From Nanobdellota archaeon (lineage in GTDB: Archaea; Nanobdellota; Nanobdellia; Pacearchaeales; GW2011-AR1), in the NCBI GenBank assembly GCA_030647125.1, contig JAUSKC010000011.1, forward strand, positions 1 through 59,217: a DNA stretch of 59,217 bases, written 5' to 3'. Positions within the stretch are counted from its first letter, which is position 1, and each line of letters begins with the position of its first letter. A model generated the notes under the pieces. The model saw only the letters and a list, made by a program, of their open reading frames with translations. It did no database searches and was not told the DNA's origin. Position numbers and translations under genes: made by a program. Shown here one piece after another: positions 38,072 to 46,940 of this stretch.

Positions 38072-39204
38072 AAACAGATTTAGTTAAAGGATTTAAGGAC
38101 TACACTGGTGAGGAAGCAATAAAACGCGCAGAAGTCCGAAAAATTATCATTGATAATTTCGAGAAATATGGATTTGAGCCAGCAGAAACGCCAGTAGTAG
38201 AATACGAGGAATTTGTAAAAGGAGAAAATCAAAATGACGAAGCCGTTTCAGATATCTTTAAACTTAAAGACAAAGGCGAACGTGAACTTGCACTAAGATA
38301 CGAATTTACTTTTCAATTAAAGCGCCTTATGCAAAACAAAAAACTTCCTTACAAAAGATATCAAATTGGCGAGGTTTTTCGTGATGAGCCCGTCTCCACA
38401 AATAGATTCAGGCAGTTTGTTCAGTGCGACATAGACACAATTGGAAGCACAATAAAAGATGAAGCAGAAATTCTTTCATTAGTCAACGATGTAATGAAAC
38501 AACTTAAAATAAAACCAATAATATTAATTAATAATAGAAAATTAATAAATGAAATTCTAAACTACGAGAAAATAAAAGACAAAGACAAAATGCAGGTTTT
38601 AAGAGAGATAGATAAATATGATAAGCTTCCTGAAAAAGAAGTAAAGAATAATTTGAAAAAATACGGCGCAGACAAAATGCTAAATGATTTAAAAAAAGGA
38701 GAAACATTCTTCAATAAGTTTGACTCTTACAAAGAAATACTTGAATTAATTAATTTATGCAAAAACTACGGCCTCAAGATTATATTTTCACCGACGATAG
38801 TTCGTGGCTTGAGTTATTACAATTCATCTGTATTTGAAGTTAAAGCAGAAGGAATAAAAGAAACAATTGCAGCAGGCGGCAGTTACATGTTCAACGGAAT
38901 CCAATGTACTGGTTTAGCATTTGGCCTTGATCGCTTATCATTACTATCTAATCCAAGTTCTTCAAAAGAAAGAATCTTAATCGTCTCCTTAGGCCAGGAC
39001 AAAGAATCAATAAAACTTGCTCAAAAGCTTCGCAACGAAGGAAAATCAGTAATAATCTACTATGGAAAACCAAGCAAGGCGCTTGAATATGCAAATTCAT
39101 ACAGCATTCAAAATGTAATATTCATAGGCGAAAAAGAAATCAAAGAAAAGAAATTCAAAATAAAAGATCTGAAAACAGGAAAAGAAAAAGAATTAAAAAT
39201 ATAA
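38068..39204 (+). CDS. hisS: Histidyl-tRNA synthetase
   Basis: ALRYEFTFQLKR, YQIGEVFRDEP..NRFRQFVQCDIDTIG, VRGLSYYNSSVFE, AFGLDRL. Confidence 0.9.
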   Translation: MKTDLVKGFKDYTGEEAIKRAEVRKIIIDNFEKYGFEPAETPVVEYEEFVKGENQNDEAVSDIFKLKDKGERELALRYEFTFQLKRLMQNKKLPYKRYQIGEVFRDEPVSTNRFRQFVQCDIDTIGSTIKDEAEILSLVNDVMKQLKIKPIILINNRKLINEILNYEKIKDKDKMQVLREIDKYDKLPEKEVKNNLKKYGADKMLNDLKKGETFFNKFDSYKEILELINLCKNYGLKIIFSPTIVRGLSYYNSSVFEVKAEGIKETIAAGGSYMFNGIQCTGLAFGLDRLSLLSNPSSSKERILIVSLGQDKESIKLAQKLRNEGKSVIIYYGKPSKALEYANSYSIQNVIFIGEKEIKEKKFKIKDLKTGKEKELKI

Positions 39205-39223
39205 ATAAAAGAAATAAATCTTC

Positions 39224-39631
39224 TTAACTAAAGAAACCTTTAGCTCTGAAATATCTTTTTGCTTCTGCATTGAATCCCAAATACCAAATTATAACTCCAT
39301 TTATTATTATTGGTACAATAGAAGAAATCAATGATCGTAAACTAGCAATTATTCCTAAAGCGCAAAGCACAAGAGCAGTTACTCTTGCCCAATTCTCACC
39401 ATCCCAAAGTCCTTTACCGACAAAGAATGCAAAAATTCCGAAGACAATTTCAATTATCCCTGAAACCATTCCAAGGCCGGACATCATGCCGAACCCGTAA
39501 CCTCCAAAGCCCATTATTGAACCATTGAAAGCAAGAGTTATCCCTGAAATAACAGCAAATACAGCACCTATCCAAGCAAGAACTGCAAGAATCGTAACAC
39601 CTATTGGTCTTTCGTTTTTAGCCATATACAC
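39224..39631 (-). CDS. Polytopic membrane protein
   Basis: RPIGVTILAVLAWIGAVFAVISG; four TM segments. Confidence 0.6.
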   Translation of the reverse strand: MYMAKNERPIGVTILAVLAWIGAVFAVISGITLAFNGSIMGFGGYGFGMMSGLGMVSGIIEIVFGIFAFFVGKGLWDGENWARVTALVLCALGIIASLRSLISSIVPIIINGVIIWYLGFNAEAKRYFRAKGFFS

Positions 39632-39670
39632 ACCTCCTTTTCAACTTCATAATAAACGCTTTTATGGTTT

Positions 39671-40210
39671 TTAAAGATTAACAAAGTTCTCAATCAAACT
39701 TTTATTCCTGACTTCAGGATGAAACAGAACTCCGTAAATTTCTTTTTCTTTATGTTTTATCGCTTGAGGAATTTTTGAACTTGTAAATTGCTCAAATTCC
39801 AAAGGTAAAGTTATATAGTTATTATGCAAATGATAAACTTCTTTTTTTTCTTTCATTCCTAAAAAGCTCTTGACAAAATTTTCATTGAACAACCCAATTT
39901 CGCTTTCCTTTCCAAGTTCCCCATTAAAAATTAAAGAAATAACTTGCATTCCCCCACATATTCCCAAAATTGGTTTCTTATAAACTTCAATCCACTTAAA
40001 AGATTCAATTTTATCAATAAAATCGTTGTCCATTAACGAAGTTCCGCAAATAATAATCTTATCTGCCTTCAAATCTTTATCATTGAATTTAGTGTAATGT
40101 TTAGTATAAAACTCAACTCCCACATTTTTCAAAATATCTTCAATTGGCTTTACAAACTCGTAATAATGAAGCCGTTCTTTTGATATGTTAATTATTAATA
40201 TTTTGCTCAT
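39671..40210 (-). CDS. Class I glutamine amidotransferase
   Basis: GICGGMQVISLIF nucleophile elbow; GVLFHPEV. Confidence 0.85.
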   Translation of the reverse strand: MSKILIINISKERLHYYEFVKPIEDILKNVGVEFYTKHYTKFNDKDLKADKIIICGTSLMDNDFIDKIESFKWIEVYKKPILGICGGMQVISLIFNGELGKESEIGLFNENFVKSFLGMKEKKEVYHLHNNYITLPLEFEQFTSSKIPQAIKHKEKEIYGVLFHPEVRNKSLIENFVNL

Positions 40211-40878
40211 TCAACATCCTCCAGTTCCCTTCTCCAATTATTTTTCTCACCATAATCTTTCCAATCCTTAACAATTAATCTTCTTTTGAACAAAGGACAA
40301 TTTAAAACAAAACTTTCAAACTCCCCACCTTCCCCTGCAGGATTTATTTTATATTCCGAATTTAACTTCTTAATATCCTCAACAAACTTATTGTCAATTT
40401 TTCTGCCAAGCCATTTTTTATCTAAAGGAAAAGCTGCAACCCCTGTAATCACAACCTCAAATTTATTTTTTATTAAATCCTCAAGTAATTCAATCTGATC
40501 TTTTTGCCAAAGCGGATTGAAACACTCAATTCCAATTTTATTGCATATCTTTTGTATTCGTGAGGCCTGATATACTGATTCAACAGCGCCTGTTACAATA
40601 CCTTCAATTTTGTATTTCTTCTTAGCGGTAATAATTGCTTCCTCCAAATCTTCCAATTCATTCTCCTTCTCACCTTTTGTCTTAACAATAATCAAAGATA
40701 TCCCCATTGCCCTTGCCTGCACGCTGGTAGCCAATATAGACGGCGTATGAAACATAAAACTATCTTTATTTTCTGATTGAATTGTTATTAAACAAGCAAT
40801 CTCATAGCCCTCTTTCTTTGCAAGCCAAGCTGCATAAGTCGAATCCTTTCCTCCAGAGAATAAAACGCCTAACTTCAT
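40207..40878 (-). CDS. dph6: Diphthine--ammonia ligase-like ATP-pyrophosphatase
   Basis: LGVLFSGGKDSTYAAWLAKKEGYEIACLITI; GAVESVYQASRIQKICNKIGIECFNPLW; AGEGGEFESFVLNCPLF. Confidence 0.9.
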   Translation of the reverse strand: MKLGVLFSGGKDSTYAAWLAKKEGYEIACLITIQSENKDSFMFHTPSILATSVQARAMGISLIIVKTKGEKENELEDLEEAIITAKKKYKIEGIVTGAVESVYQASRIQKICNKIGIECFNPLWQKDQIELLEDLIKNKFEVVITGVAAFPLDKKWLGRKIDNKFVEDIKKLNSEYKINPAGEGGEFESFVLNCPLFKRRLIVKDWKDYGEKNNWRRELEDVE

Positions 40879-40929
40879 ATGCTATTTACTATATATTTGT
40901 TTATAAATATTAAATAAAACAAAAAAATA

Positions 40930-41232
40930 ATGGATGACAAAACAAACGAACTTCTTGAAAGATTATTAAAAAATACCCCAAATCCATTGGTAGTCACAAT
41001 TTCTTGTGATTATATTGAATATAAAAGAGAAACACACTTAAAACAGGAATTTGATCCTAAGATTATTATAGAAGGAAGAGTTAGCCCCGCAGTTATTTTA
41101 AAAGATGAAAACCACACAAAACCAGTTTATCAAATATATACAAACAATCAATTAGCCAGAATATCCGCGCTAGAATTATATAATTACTTTAATGCAAGAA
41201 AAATTCCAACCCTTTTTAGGGACTTGCTTTAG
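40930..41232 (+). CDS. Hypothetical protein
   Basis: 100-aa ORF. Confidence 0.45.
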   Translation: MDDKTNELLERLLKNTPNPLVVTISCDYIEYKRETHLKQEFDPKIIIEGRVSPAVILKDENHTKPVYQIYTNNQLARISALELYNYFNARKIPTLFRDLL

Positions 41233-41272
41233 ATTATAATAATTCTTTTAAATGCCCTTTCTAAGTAACTTT

Positions 41273-41386
41273 ATGACAGAAACATCAGGATCCGATGATT
41301 GGTTTTTATTTTGGATAGTGATAAGTGTCTTAGTCATTGTTCCAATTATAGGAATAAAGAATTTAATCAGAATAGTTCAAGAATAA
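41273..41386 (+). CDS. 37-aa single-TM microprotein (not in ORF track)
   Basis: MTETSGSDDWFLFWIVISVLVIVPIIGIKNLIRIVQE. Confidence 0.5.
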   Translation: MTETSGSDDWFLFWIVISVLVIVPIIGIKNLIRIVQE

Positions 41387-42283
41387 TTATTCAATAGGCT
41401 CAGAAAACTTGTCTTCAACTTCTTGCGCCCGCCTTTTGCCCTCTTCATCAAGTTCTTCAATTTGCTCTTCAATGTTTTCGCGCAGTTCCGCAAAAGGATC
41501 CCCAACTTCTTTGAAATAAACCTCTTTAATCCATATATAAATTTCGTCAAAGTGTTTTTCTTGATCAAGCCAAATTTGACTTTGATTTTCCAGATGCAAC
41601 AAAGGTGAAAATGCAGTAACTTTGTGTTCTTTCTCGCTTCCTATTAATTCTGTATAAGAAACCTTTCGTTTTTGTTCTTTGCTCTTTGGATTTAAATGCG
41701 ACAAAACTTTGTTATAAATCTCTTTTATTTTATCTTTAATGTTCATCGTTCTTTTTGGAAGAGAAAATGAAGTCTCGCGAAGCGCATTGTGATTTATAAT
41801 CTCTTTTTTTATTCTTCTGTTTTCAGTTATTATTGCTTTATTCAATGATTCTATCAATTCCTTCAATGTAACTTTTTTGAAACGTGGCATAGGACTTCGC
41901 GGAATAAGTTCAGGAATTTCGTCCTCAAGTTCAATCCTTTCAAAAGGATATTTTTTCTTTTCATCTTTTTTGCCGAACAAAATTTCATCAATACTTTTTA
42001 TGTATTTATTCAAAAGAATCTCTGACTTTATTCTCAAAAGCAATGATGCTGCAAGAAGAACTTTTGATGAAACAAAAAAGGCTGTCCCTTCCAATTCGCT
42101 CACCTTTTCAAGATATTTATCAGAAAGAATCGTTATGTCTATATCCCACGGATCAAGCTGCTCTGTATTTATTAAATCATAAATAATTTCTTGCCATCCA
42201 ATTTCCCTGCTAAAAAGTAAATTATGTATCTGCTCTTGCTTAACGGACGTTTTCACTTCCTCTTTTTCTCCCATATTAATCAC
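41387..42283 (-). CDS. scpA: ScpA-like kleisin
   Basis: LINTEQLDPWDIDITILSDKYLEKV...KVLLAASLLLRIKSEILL. Confidence 0.85.
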   Translation of the reverse strand: MINMGEKEEVKTSVKQEQIHNLLFSREIGWQEIIYDLINTEQLDPWDIDITILSDKYLEKVSELEGTAFFVSSKVLLAASLLLRIKSEILLNKYIKSIDEILFGKKDEKKKYPFERIELEDEIPELIPRSPMPRFKKVTLKELIESLNKAIITENRRIKKEIINHNALRETSFSLPKRTMNIKDKIKEIYNKVLSHLNPKSKEQKRKVSYTELIGSEKEHKVTAFSPLLHLENQSQIWLDQEKHFDEIYIWIKEVYFKEVGDPFAELRENIEEQIEELDEEGKRRAQEVEDKFSEPIE

Positions 42284-42320
42284 AATTAAACCAATTTTAT
42301 AAAGGATTTGTTTGACTAAT

Positions 42321-42367
42321 ATGCCTGTAGTACCTAAAATAAACCACTTATGCCTGTAGTACCTAAA
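42321..42367. repeat. Two exact copies of ATGCCTGTAGTACCTAAA (42321-42338, 42350-42367)
   Basis: Direct reading. Confidence 0.95.
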
Positions 42368-42454
42368 TTATTATCGTAACTATACAAAGAGAAACAATTA
42401 ATTGATTACTACTTGAGGTGGATTAACCTGTGTTATTTTTTAGGAGTAACACTT

Positions 42455-42470
42455 CCGAAAGATTTAAATA
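42455..42470 (+). promoter_or_regulatory. BRE/TATA promoter CCGAAAGATTTAAATA
   Basis: Matches archaeal BRE/TATA layout and resembles the one upstream of tRNA-His. Confidence 0.55.
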
Positions 42471-42493
42471 GATTAATATTATAGATATTCTAT

Positions 42494-42736
42494 CACCTCT
42501 TTTTCCCCAGGAGAGGCTTCAAGTCTACTATTTGTTGGCTTGAAGAATCTCCCAGGGTTATATTCACTTCGTTCACATAACCCTAGCTCCGATTAAAAAT
42601 CGTTGGACGAGATTGAAACAAGTTCAATACGTAGCTCTGATTTCTCCGAAATCGTCGGAGGATTTATATTCATTTATTATTAAATGTAAAATTATCGTGG
42701 AATAAACCATTTATTATTTAGTATCTGGTTCCACGT
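42494..42736 (+). ncRNA. Candidate structured non-coding RNA, unknown class
   Basis: Serial hairpins: GGAGA..CTTCAAG/CTTGAAG..TCTCC, AGGGTTAT/ATAACCCT, CGATT/AATCG, ATTGAA/TTCAAT, GATTTC/GAAATC or CTCCGA/TCGGAG, CGTGGAA/TTCCACG; no long ORF; upstream promoter. Confidence 0.5.
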
Positions 42737-42756
42737 TTCATATTAATTATCCTAAA

Positions 42757-43038
42757 TCACCAAATAATCTCTTCTGATTGTTCATCTCTAGGATCTTGTG
42801 GTGGACCAATATTTAAATTACCTCCATAAAATGTAAGTGGCCCATAAGTTTCAAATACTTTATGAGTAAGATCATCTGGATTTTTTGATTTCGAGTGAGC
42901 TATTACTTGTTTTTCTAAAACTGCAACATAACCTTTTTTATATTGAAACTTAAGAGAATCATAATTATCAATAAACCATCTAACATCATTTTGTATAGCT
43001 TCAAAGGCCTCTTGTTCACTTTCTTGTCGTTCTACCAT
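42757..43038 (-). CDS. Hypothetical protein
   Basis: 93-aa ORF. Confidence 0.5.
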   Translation of the reverse strand: MVERQESEQEAFEAIQNDVRWFIDNYDSLKFQYKKGYVAVLEKQVIAHSKSKNPDDLTHKVFETYGPLTFYGGNLNIGPPQDPRDEQSEEIIW

Positions 43039-43094
43039 ACTATTAAAATATCCCCCACTTTAAAAGAATTGCTATGATCCAACAATTATGATGT

Positions 43095-43319
43095 TTAATT
43101 CACTTTCTTTTCAGAACTAACAAATTCAGTATAATGGCATTTACCACAGTAAAATCTATTTTCTGCGTGTGCAAGGAAAATTCCAGGCCCACACTTTGGA
43201 CAAAACCTCAATTCTCTTTTTATCTTGCCGCCTTCAATCTTATATTTTGAATACTTCTTGCTTGTAGGATTATTTATGTGCTTCTTCTTTCCCTTCTTTA
43301 CAATTTTCTTTTTTCCCAT
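43095..43319 (-). CDS. Ribosomal protein eS31 (S27ae)
   Basis: [41 protein letters not shown]. Confidence 0.95.
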   Translation of the reverse strand: MGKKKIVKKGKKKHINNPTSKKYSKYKIEGGKIKRELRFCPKCGPGIFLAHAENRFYCGKCHYTEFVSSEKKVN

Positions 43320-43321
43320 AT

Positions 43322-43651
43322 TTATTCACTACCTTCAGATTTACTTTCGTTAGCTTTCATTTCTTCAGTTGCCTTTTTCTCAGCTTCCTTTTCTTGCTTT
43401 GTCTTAACTTCAATTTTATCCAAATCCGACTTTGTCTTGTAAATAAAAGCTGTAACATTAAACTCACGAGCGCCAAATCGCCCTTCAACTTTCTTTATTC
43501 TAATATTTTCTTCAGGAACAGAAAATTTCTTTGCCAAATCCGATTTAACAACAGAATAACTTGGAGTCACTTCAGCAGAAATCATCACTTTAATTTCTTT
43601 TCTAGGAAAAATTAAGCTTTCTTTTTCTTCGCTAACTTTCAATCCTATCAT
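43322..43651 (-). CDS. Ribosomal protein eS24
   Basis: [59 protein letters not shown]. Confidence 0.9.
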   Translation of the reverse strand: MIGLKVSEEKESLIFPRKEIKVMISAEVTPSYSVVKSDLAKKFSVPEENIRIKKVEGRFGAREFNVTAFIYKTKSDLDKIEVKTKQEKEAEKKATEEMKANESKSEGSE

Positions 43652-43842
43652 CGTGACTTAATGGCAAACTCGCCTTTATTTTTTAATTTCAACTTTTGAG
43701 CAATATCCGACTTTTCAGGATTGAAAACAAAAATTCTTCCTTTCCATGAATCGCTGAATTCATCTGCATTTAACTTATGCTCTTTAATATGTGACTCTTC
43801 AAGAAGTTCATTCGTTATCTTTGATGCTAATTTCTTTGTCAT
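43648..43842 (-). CDS. spt4: Spt4 (RpoE'')-like elongation factor without zinc-ribbon cysteines
   Basis: [34 protein letters not shown] resembles Spt4 C-terminus; syntenic position between rpo7 and eS24; no Cys. Confidence 0.65.
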   Translation of the reverse strand: MTKKLASKITNELLEESHIKEHKLNADEFSDSWKGRIFVFNPEKSDIAQKLKLKNKGEFAIKSR

Positions 43843-43843
43843 T

Positions 43844-44245
43844 TTATTGTTTCTCTATTTTTAGTGCCAAATCCGATAATGAAGGAGTATAAAGATCAAA
43901 ATCTTGACCAACTTCCACCCTCAATTTATCTTCTACTGATCTAAGTTCATTTTCTAAAAAATCTAATAAAGGTTGATAATGTCTAGGAGCACGTAATGAA
44001 AATTCTTTAAATGCACTTCTTGTAATTTTATAATTGGTTGTTAATTGTAAAAGATCTTTTTTAGATTCACCTAATTCATTCTTTATTCGGTCTGTTATTC
44101 CCATAAGATGTATATAAGTCCACAATTTAGGGCTAATTTGTCCACCAAATTCTCCTTTTACAAATTTATTATATTCTTCAGAACATCTCTGAATCAAACT
44201 TGCATTAGATCCAAAAGGATCATCTTGTAAATATAACATTTCCAT
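43844..44245 (-). CDS. Hypothetical protein between rpo7 and spt4
   Basis: 133-aa ORF. Confidence 0.55.
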   Translation of the reverse strand: MEMLYLQDDPFGSNASLIQRCSEEYNKFVKGEFGGQISPKLWTYIHLMGITDRIKNELGESKKDLLQLTTNYKITRSAFKEFSLRAPRHYQPLLDFLENELRSVEDKLRVEVGQDFDLYTPSLSDLALKIEKQ

Positions 44246-44246
44246 T

Positions 44247-44876
44247 TTATTTCTTTTTCTCCTTTTTCCCTTTTCCTTTTGTCTCTTTTCCTTTTACGGT
44301 TCTCGATTCTGATTTCGCAACCCTTTCAGAGTCCTTTTGTTTTTTAACTTTTTCTTCTTCAACCCATTCCAACTTTCCTAATCCAGGTTGTCTCATTGTC
44401 AATCCAATTTTTGGCTCATCGCCTTTATAACTTATCGCAACAATTCTAGCCATGCACAAATCGCCTGCTTTCAAGGTTTTCTTTGACGCCTTCCCTGAAA
44501 GAACATTCGTCTTTGAGAATGATACGTAATCATTCATTGTTTGGCTTATATGAATCATTCCTCTCATAACACCCATATTAATGAACGCTCCGAAATTTGT
44601 TATCTCTTGAATTTCGCCGTAAACCAATTCTTGTATTTCAGGTTTCCATGCAAGAATTTTGAACTTTGAATTATAATAAGCAGCGCCGTCGCCCGGAATT
44701 ATAACACCCTCGCCGACTTCAATAACTTCAACAACTGCAATAACTTTCCCTATCTCTTTGTCATAATAATCAGCGTATGTCTCGTGAAGCTGCTCCTCAA
44801 CGGACTTCGTAGTAGGGAGCCCGAACAATTTCGGTTCAACTCGAACATAATCTTGTACTTCAGTTAAGTAGAACAT
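44247..44876 (-). CDS. RNA polymerase subunit Rpo7 (RpoE')
   Basis: MFYLTEVQDYVRVEPKLFG...EGVIIPGDGAAYYNSKF...EIQEITNFGAFINMGVMRGMIHISQ. Confidence 0.95.
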   Translation of the reverse strand: MFYLTEVQDYVRVEPKLFGLPTTKSVEEQLHETYADYYDKEIGKVIAVVEVIEVGEGVIIPGDGAAYYNSKFKILAWKPEIQELVYGEIQEITNFGAFINMGVMRGMIHISQTMNDYVSFSKTNVLSGKASKKTLKAGDLCMARIVAISYKGDEPKIGLTMRQPGLGKLEWVEEEKVKKQKDSERVAKSESRTVKGKETKGKGKKEKKK

Positions 44877-44919
44877 TTTAATAAAAAAATTAGTCAGAAA
44901 TGCCTTAAAAACCTTTTGT

Positions 44920-45285
44920 TCAAACAATCTCCAATTTCTTTCTGTTTACTATGGTAAAAATACGCCCTTTAAACTTAGATTTTATCTCTTTATCAAGAGT
45001 TGCGATATAAACATGAGGGTTCTTTTTGGCATAAGAAAAAATTCCTTTATCAACATATTTGTTTCCCAATTTTATTTTTTCATATTTTTTATTTTCTAAA
45101 ATGCGCAAAGCAAGTTCAGCATCGAGCTTAAAATGCTTTTTCTTCTTTGAATTTTCAAACGACTTTAATTCGTAAATAACTTCATCTGGAATTATTATTT
45201 TATCTCCCGCTAGCTCGTCCAAAAAATAAAGTTTGTTCTTCACTGCTGTCAAAATAAAATTTGTATCTAAAATAATTGTTCTCAT
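44920..45285 (-). CDS. PIN-domain protein (Fcf1/VapC9-like)
   Basis: IILDTNFILTAVKNKLYFLDEL; PDEVIYELKSF; IATLDKEIK. Confidence 0.85.
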   Translation of the reverse strand: MRTIILDTNFILTAVKNKLYFLDELAGDKIIIPDEVIYELKSFENSKKKKHFKLDAELALRILENKKYEKIKLGNKYVDKGIFSYAKKNPHVYIATLDKEIKSKFKGRIFTIVNRKKLEIV

Positions 45286-45316
45286 AAAATTCTATGGAAA
45301 ACAATGTATAAAAAGA

Positions 45317-46336
45317 TTAACTAGTCGGCGCTTTTCTCATTTCTTCTGCCGCCTTTTCTGGAGAAATTGGATTTATATAGACCCAAGTTCCTCTTTCCCA
45401 TCCACCTGACTTTGTTAACCTAGGCGACAATTCAATATACCAATGATAATTTTTCCCACCATTACCAAGATTTAATGGTGCATCTTGAAGAGAAAAATTA
45501 TAATCAGGATTTTTTAGCAAATGATTTAATCTGGAAAAAGTATTTCTCAAAATACCTGATAAAGACAATGCCTTTTCCCTTGTTATAGTATAACCCTCTT
45601 CATGGTTTGCCGGAACTATCCATGTTTCATAAGGAACTCGCGAAGCAAAAGGAGCTAATACAATAAAATCATTATTTTTCTCTACAATCCTATCACCTGT
45701 TTCCTGCTCTTGTTTCATCAAATCACAAAAGAGACATCGATTATTTTCTAAATTATATTTTGAAGAGGTAAGATACTCTAATCTATTTCTAAAAGGAATC
45801 ACGTCAGTCGCAATTAGTTGAATATGTGGATGATCTAAAGAACCGCCCGCTTCTTTGCCGCGATTTTTAAAAAATTCTGCAAAAAGAAAATTTGGATGCT
45901 TATTCATAAGAGCAACTTTTCTTTGATGTATTGCCCATAAAACTTCATAAGTCAAGTTATGCTTTTCATCAAAACCTTGTTCTCCAAAATCTGCCCCGTG
46001 CTCGCAAGTTATTCCAACTTCATGAATTCCTAAAGCATCGGAAGCACATAACAATCTATCCGACTTTGCGTCATTTTTAGCGTCGCTGACTGCAGAATAT
46101 TTATTTTTTACAAACCTAATCCACCATCGCGGATCATTTTGATTGCTCCCTGAAAACCTATAAGCCAATGTTTCAGGTGTTGTATAATTCTCATTTCCCC
46201 TGCAAAATGGACATGGATCATCAGAACTCAAAGAAGAACGACTATTTATAAAAGCAAATGGTCTATCAAATCGTTCCGGCGCGATTATCACTTCATCTCC
46301 CTCAATAAGGGGATTCTTTCTTCTCTCTTGAGCCAT
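45317..46336 (-). CDS. Galactose-1-phosphate uridylyltransferase-like protein
   Basis: CPFCRGNE; GKEAGGSLDHPHIQLIATDVIP. Confidence 0.8.
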   Translation of the reverse strand: MAQERRKNPLIEGDEVIIAPERFDRPFAFINSRSSLSSDDPCPFCRGNENYTTPETLAYRFSGSNQNDPRWWIRFVKNKYSAVSDAKNDAKSDRLLCASDALGIHEVGITCEHGADFGEQGFDEKHNLTYEVLWAIHQRKVALMNKHPNFLFAEFFKNRGKEAGGSLDHPHIQLIATDVIPFRNRLEYLTSSKYNLENNRCLFCDLMKQEQETGDRIVEKNNDFIVLAPFASRVPYETWIVPANHEEGYTITREKALSLSGILRNTFSRLNHLLKNPDYNFSLQDAPLNLGNGGKNYHWYIELSPRLTKSGGWERGTWVYINPISPEKAAEEMRKAPTS

Positions 46337-46404
46337 AATTAGCCTCTAACTTCACGCAAAATAACAAAACTATTTAAATATTATTAAAAGTTAGTGATAT
46401 CATC

Positions 46405-46475
46405 GGGTCTGTAGTTTATCGGTAGAATATCTGCCTCCAGAGCAGAAGGGAGGGGTTCAATTCCCTTCAGGCCCA
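46405..46475 (+). tRNA. tRNA-Trp(CCA), no intron
   Basis: Acceptor GGGTCTG/CAGGCCC, anticodon arm TCTGC-CTCCAGA-GCAGA, A73. Confidence 0.85.
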
Positions 46476-46532
46476 TGATAATATGCAATCTATTATCTAA
46501 ATAATTAAAAAGTGTTATCAAATCTTTGTTAA

Positions 46533-46853
46533 ATGGGAATTGATTTACATACGGCATTAGTTATTCAAGGAAATGAAGTTTATGTTGACACAACAAGTAA
46601 AGGAGGTAATGATAAACCGCCATATGGTTTTATGATTTACCGATTCGAAAGAGATAATTATAGACCAATTTTATCTTCTGATTTAATCTTTAGTGAAAAA
46701 ACTCGTGCAAAAGAGGAAGGAGAAAAACTAGTCGAAACGATAAAAAAATTGGATTTATCCAAAGAAATATCAAAAATAGAAAGAATTCTTGGAGATGACA
46801 AACAAGCTGTCGAAGAAGTAGTAAAACTTTCACAAGAAGGATTTTCTGAATAA
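46533..46853 (+). CDS. Hypothetical protein
   Basis: 106-aa ORF. Confidence 0.5.
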   Translation: MGIDLHTALVIQGNEVYVDTTSKGGNDKPPYGFMIYRFERDNYRPILSSDLIFSEKTRAKEEGEKLVETIKKLDLSKEISKIERILGDDKQAVEEVVKLSQEGFSE

Positions 46854-46940
46854 GGTAAATTTTTGTTATTATCAAACTATTCGTCGCCGAATGCGACGCA
46901 AATATTAACATTTTTAAACCACCCACTTCTAACCAATCTC

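Noticed and set aside
42494-42736. Candidate ncRNA as RNase P RNA or SRP RNA
   Set aside because: I could not find conserved core motifs of either; left as unknown class.
42755-43095. Possible mobile element around the ncRNA
   Set aside because: No transposase, no terminal inverted repeats or target-site duplication recognised.
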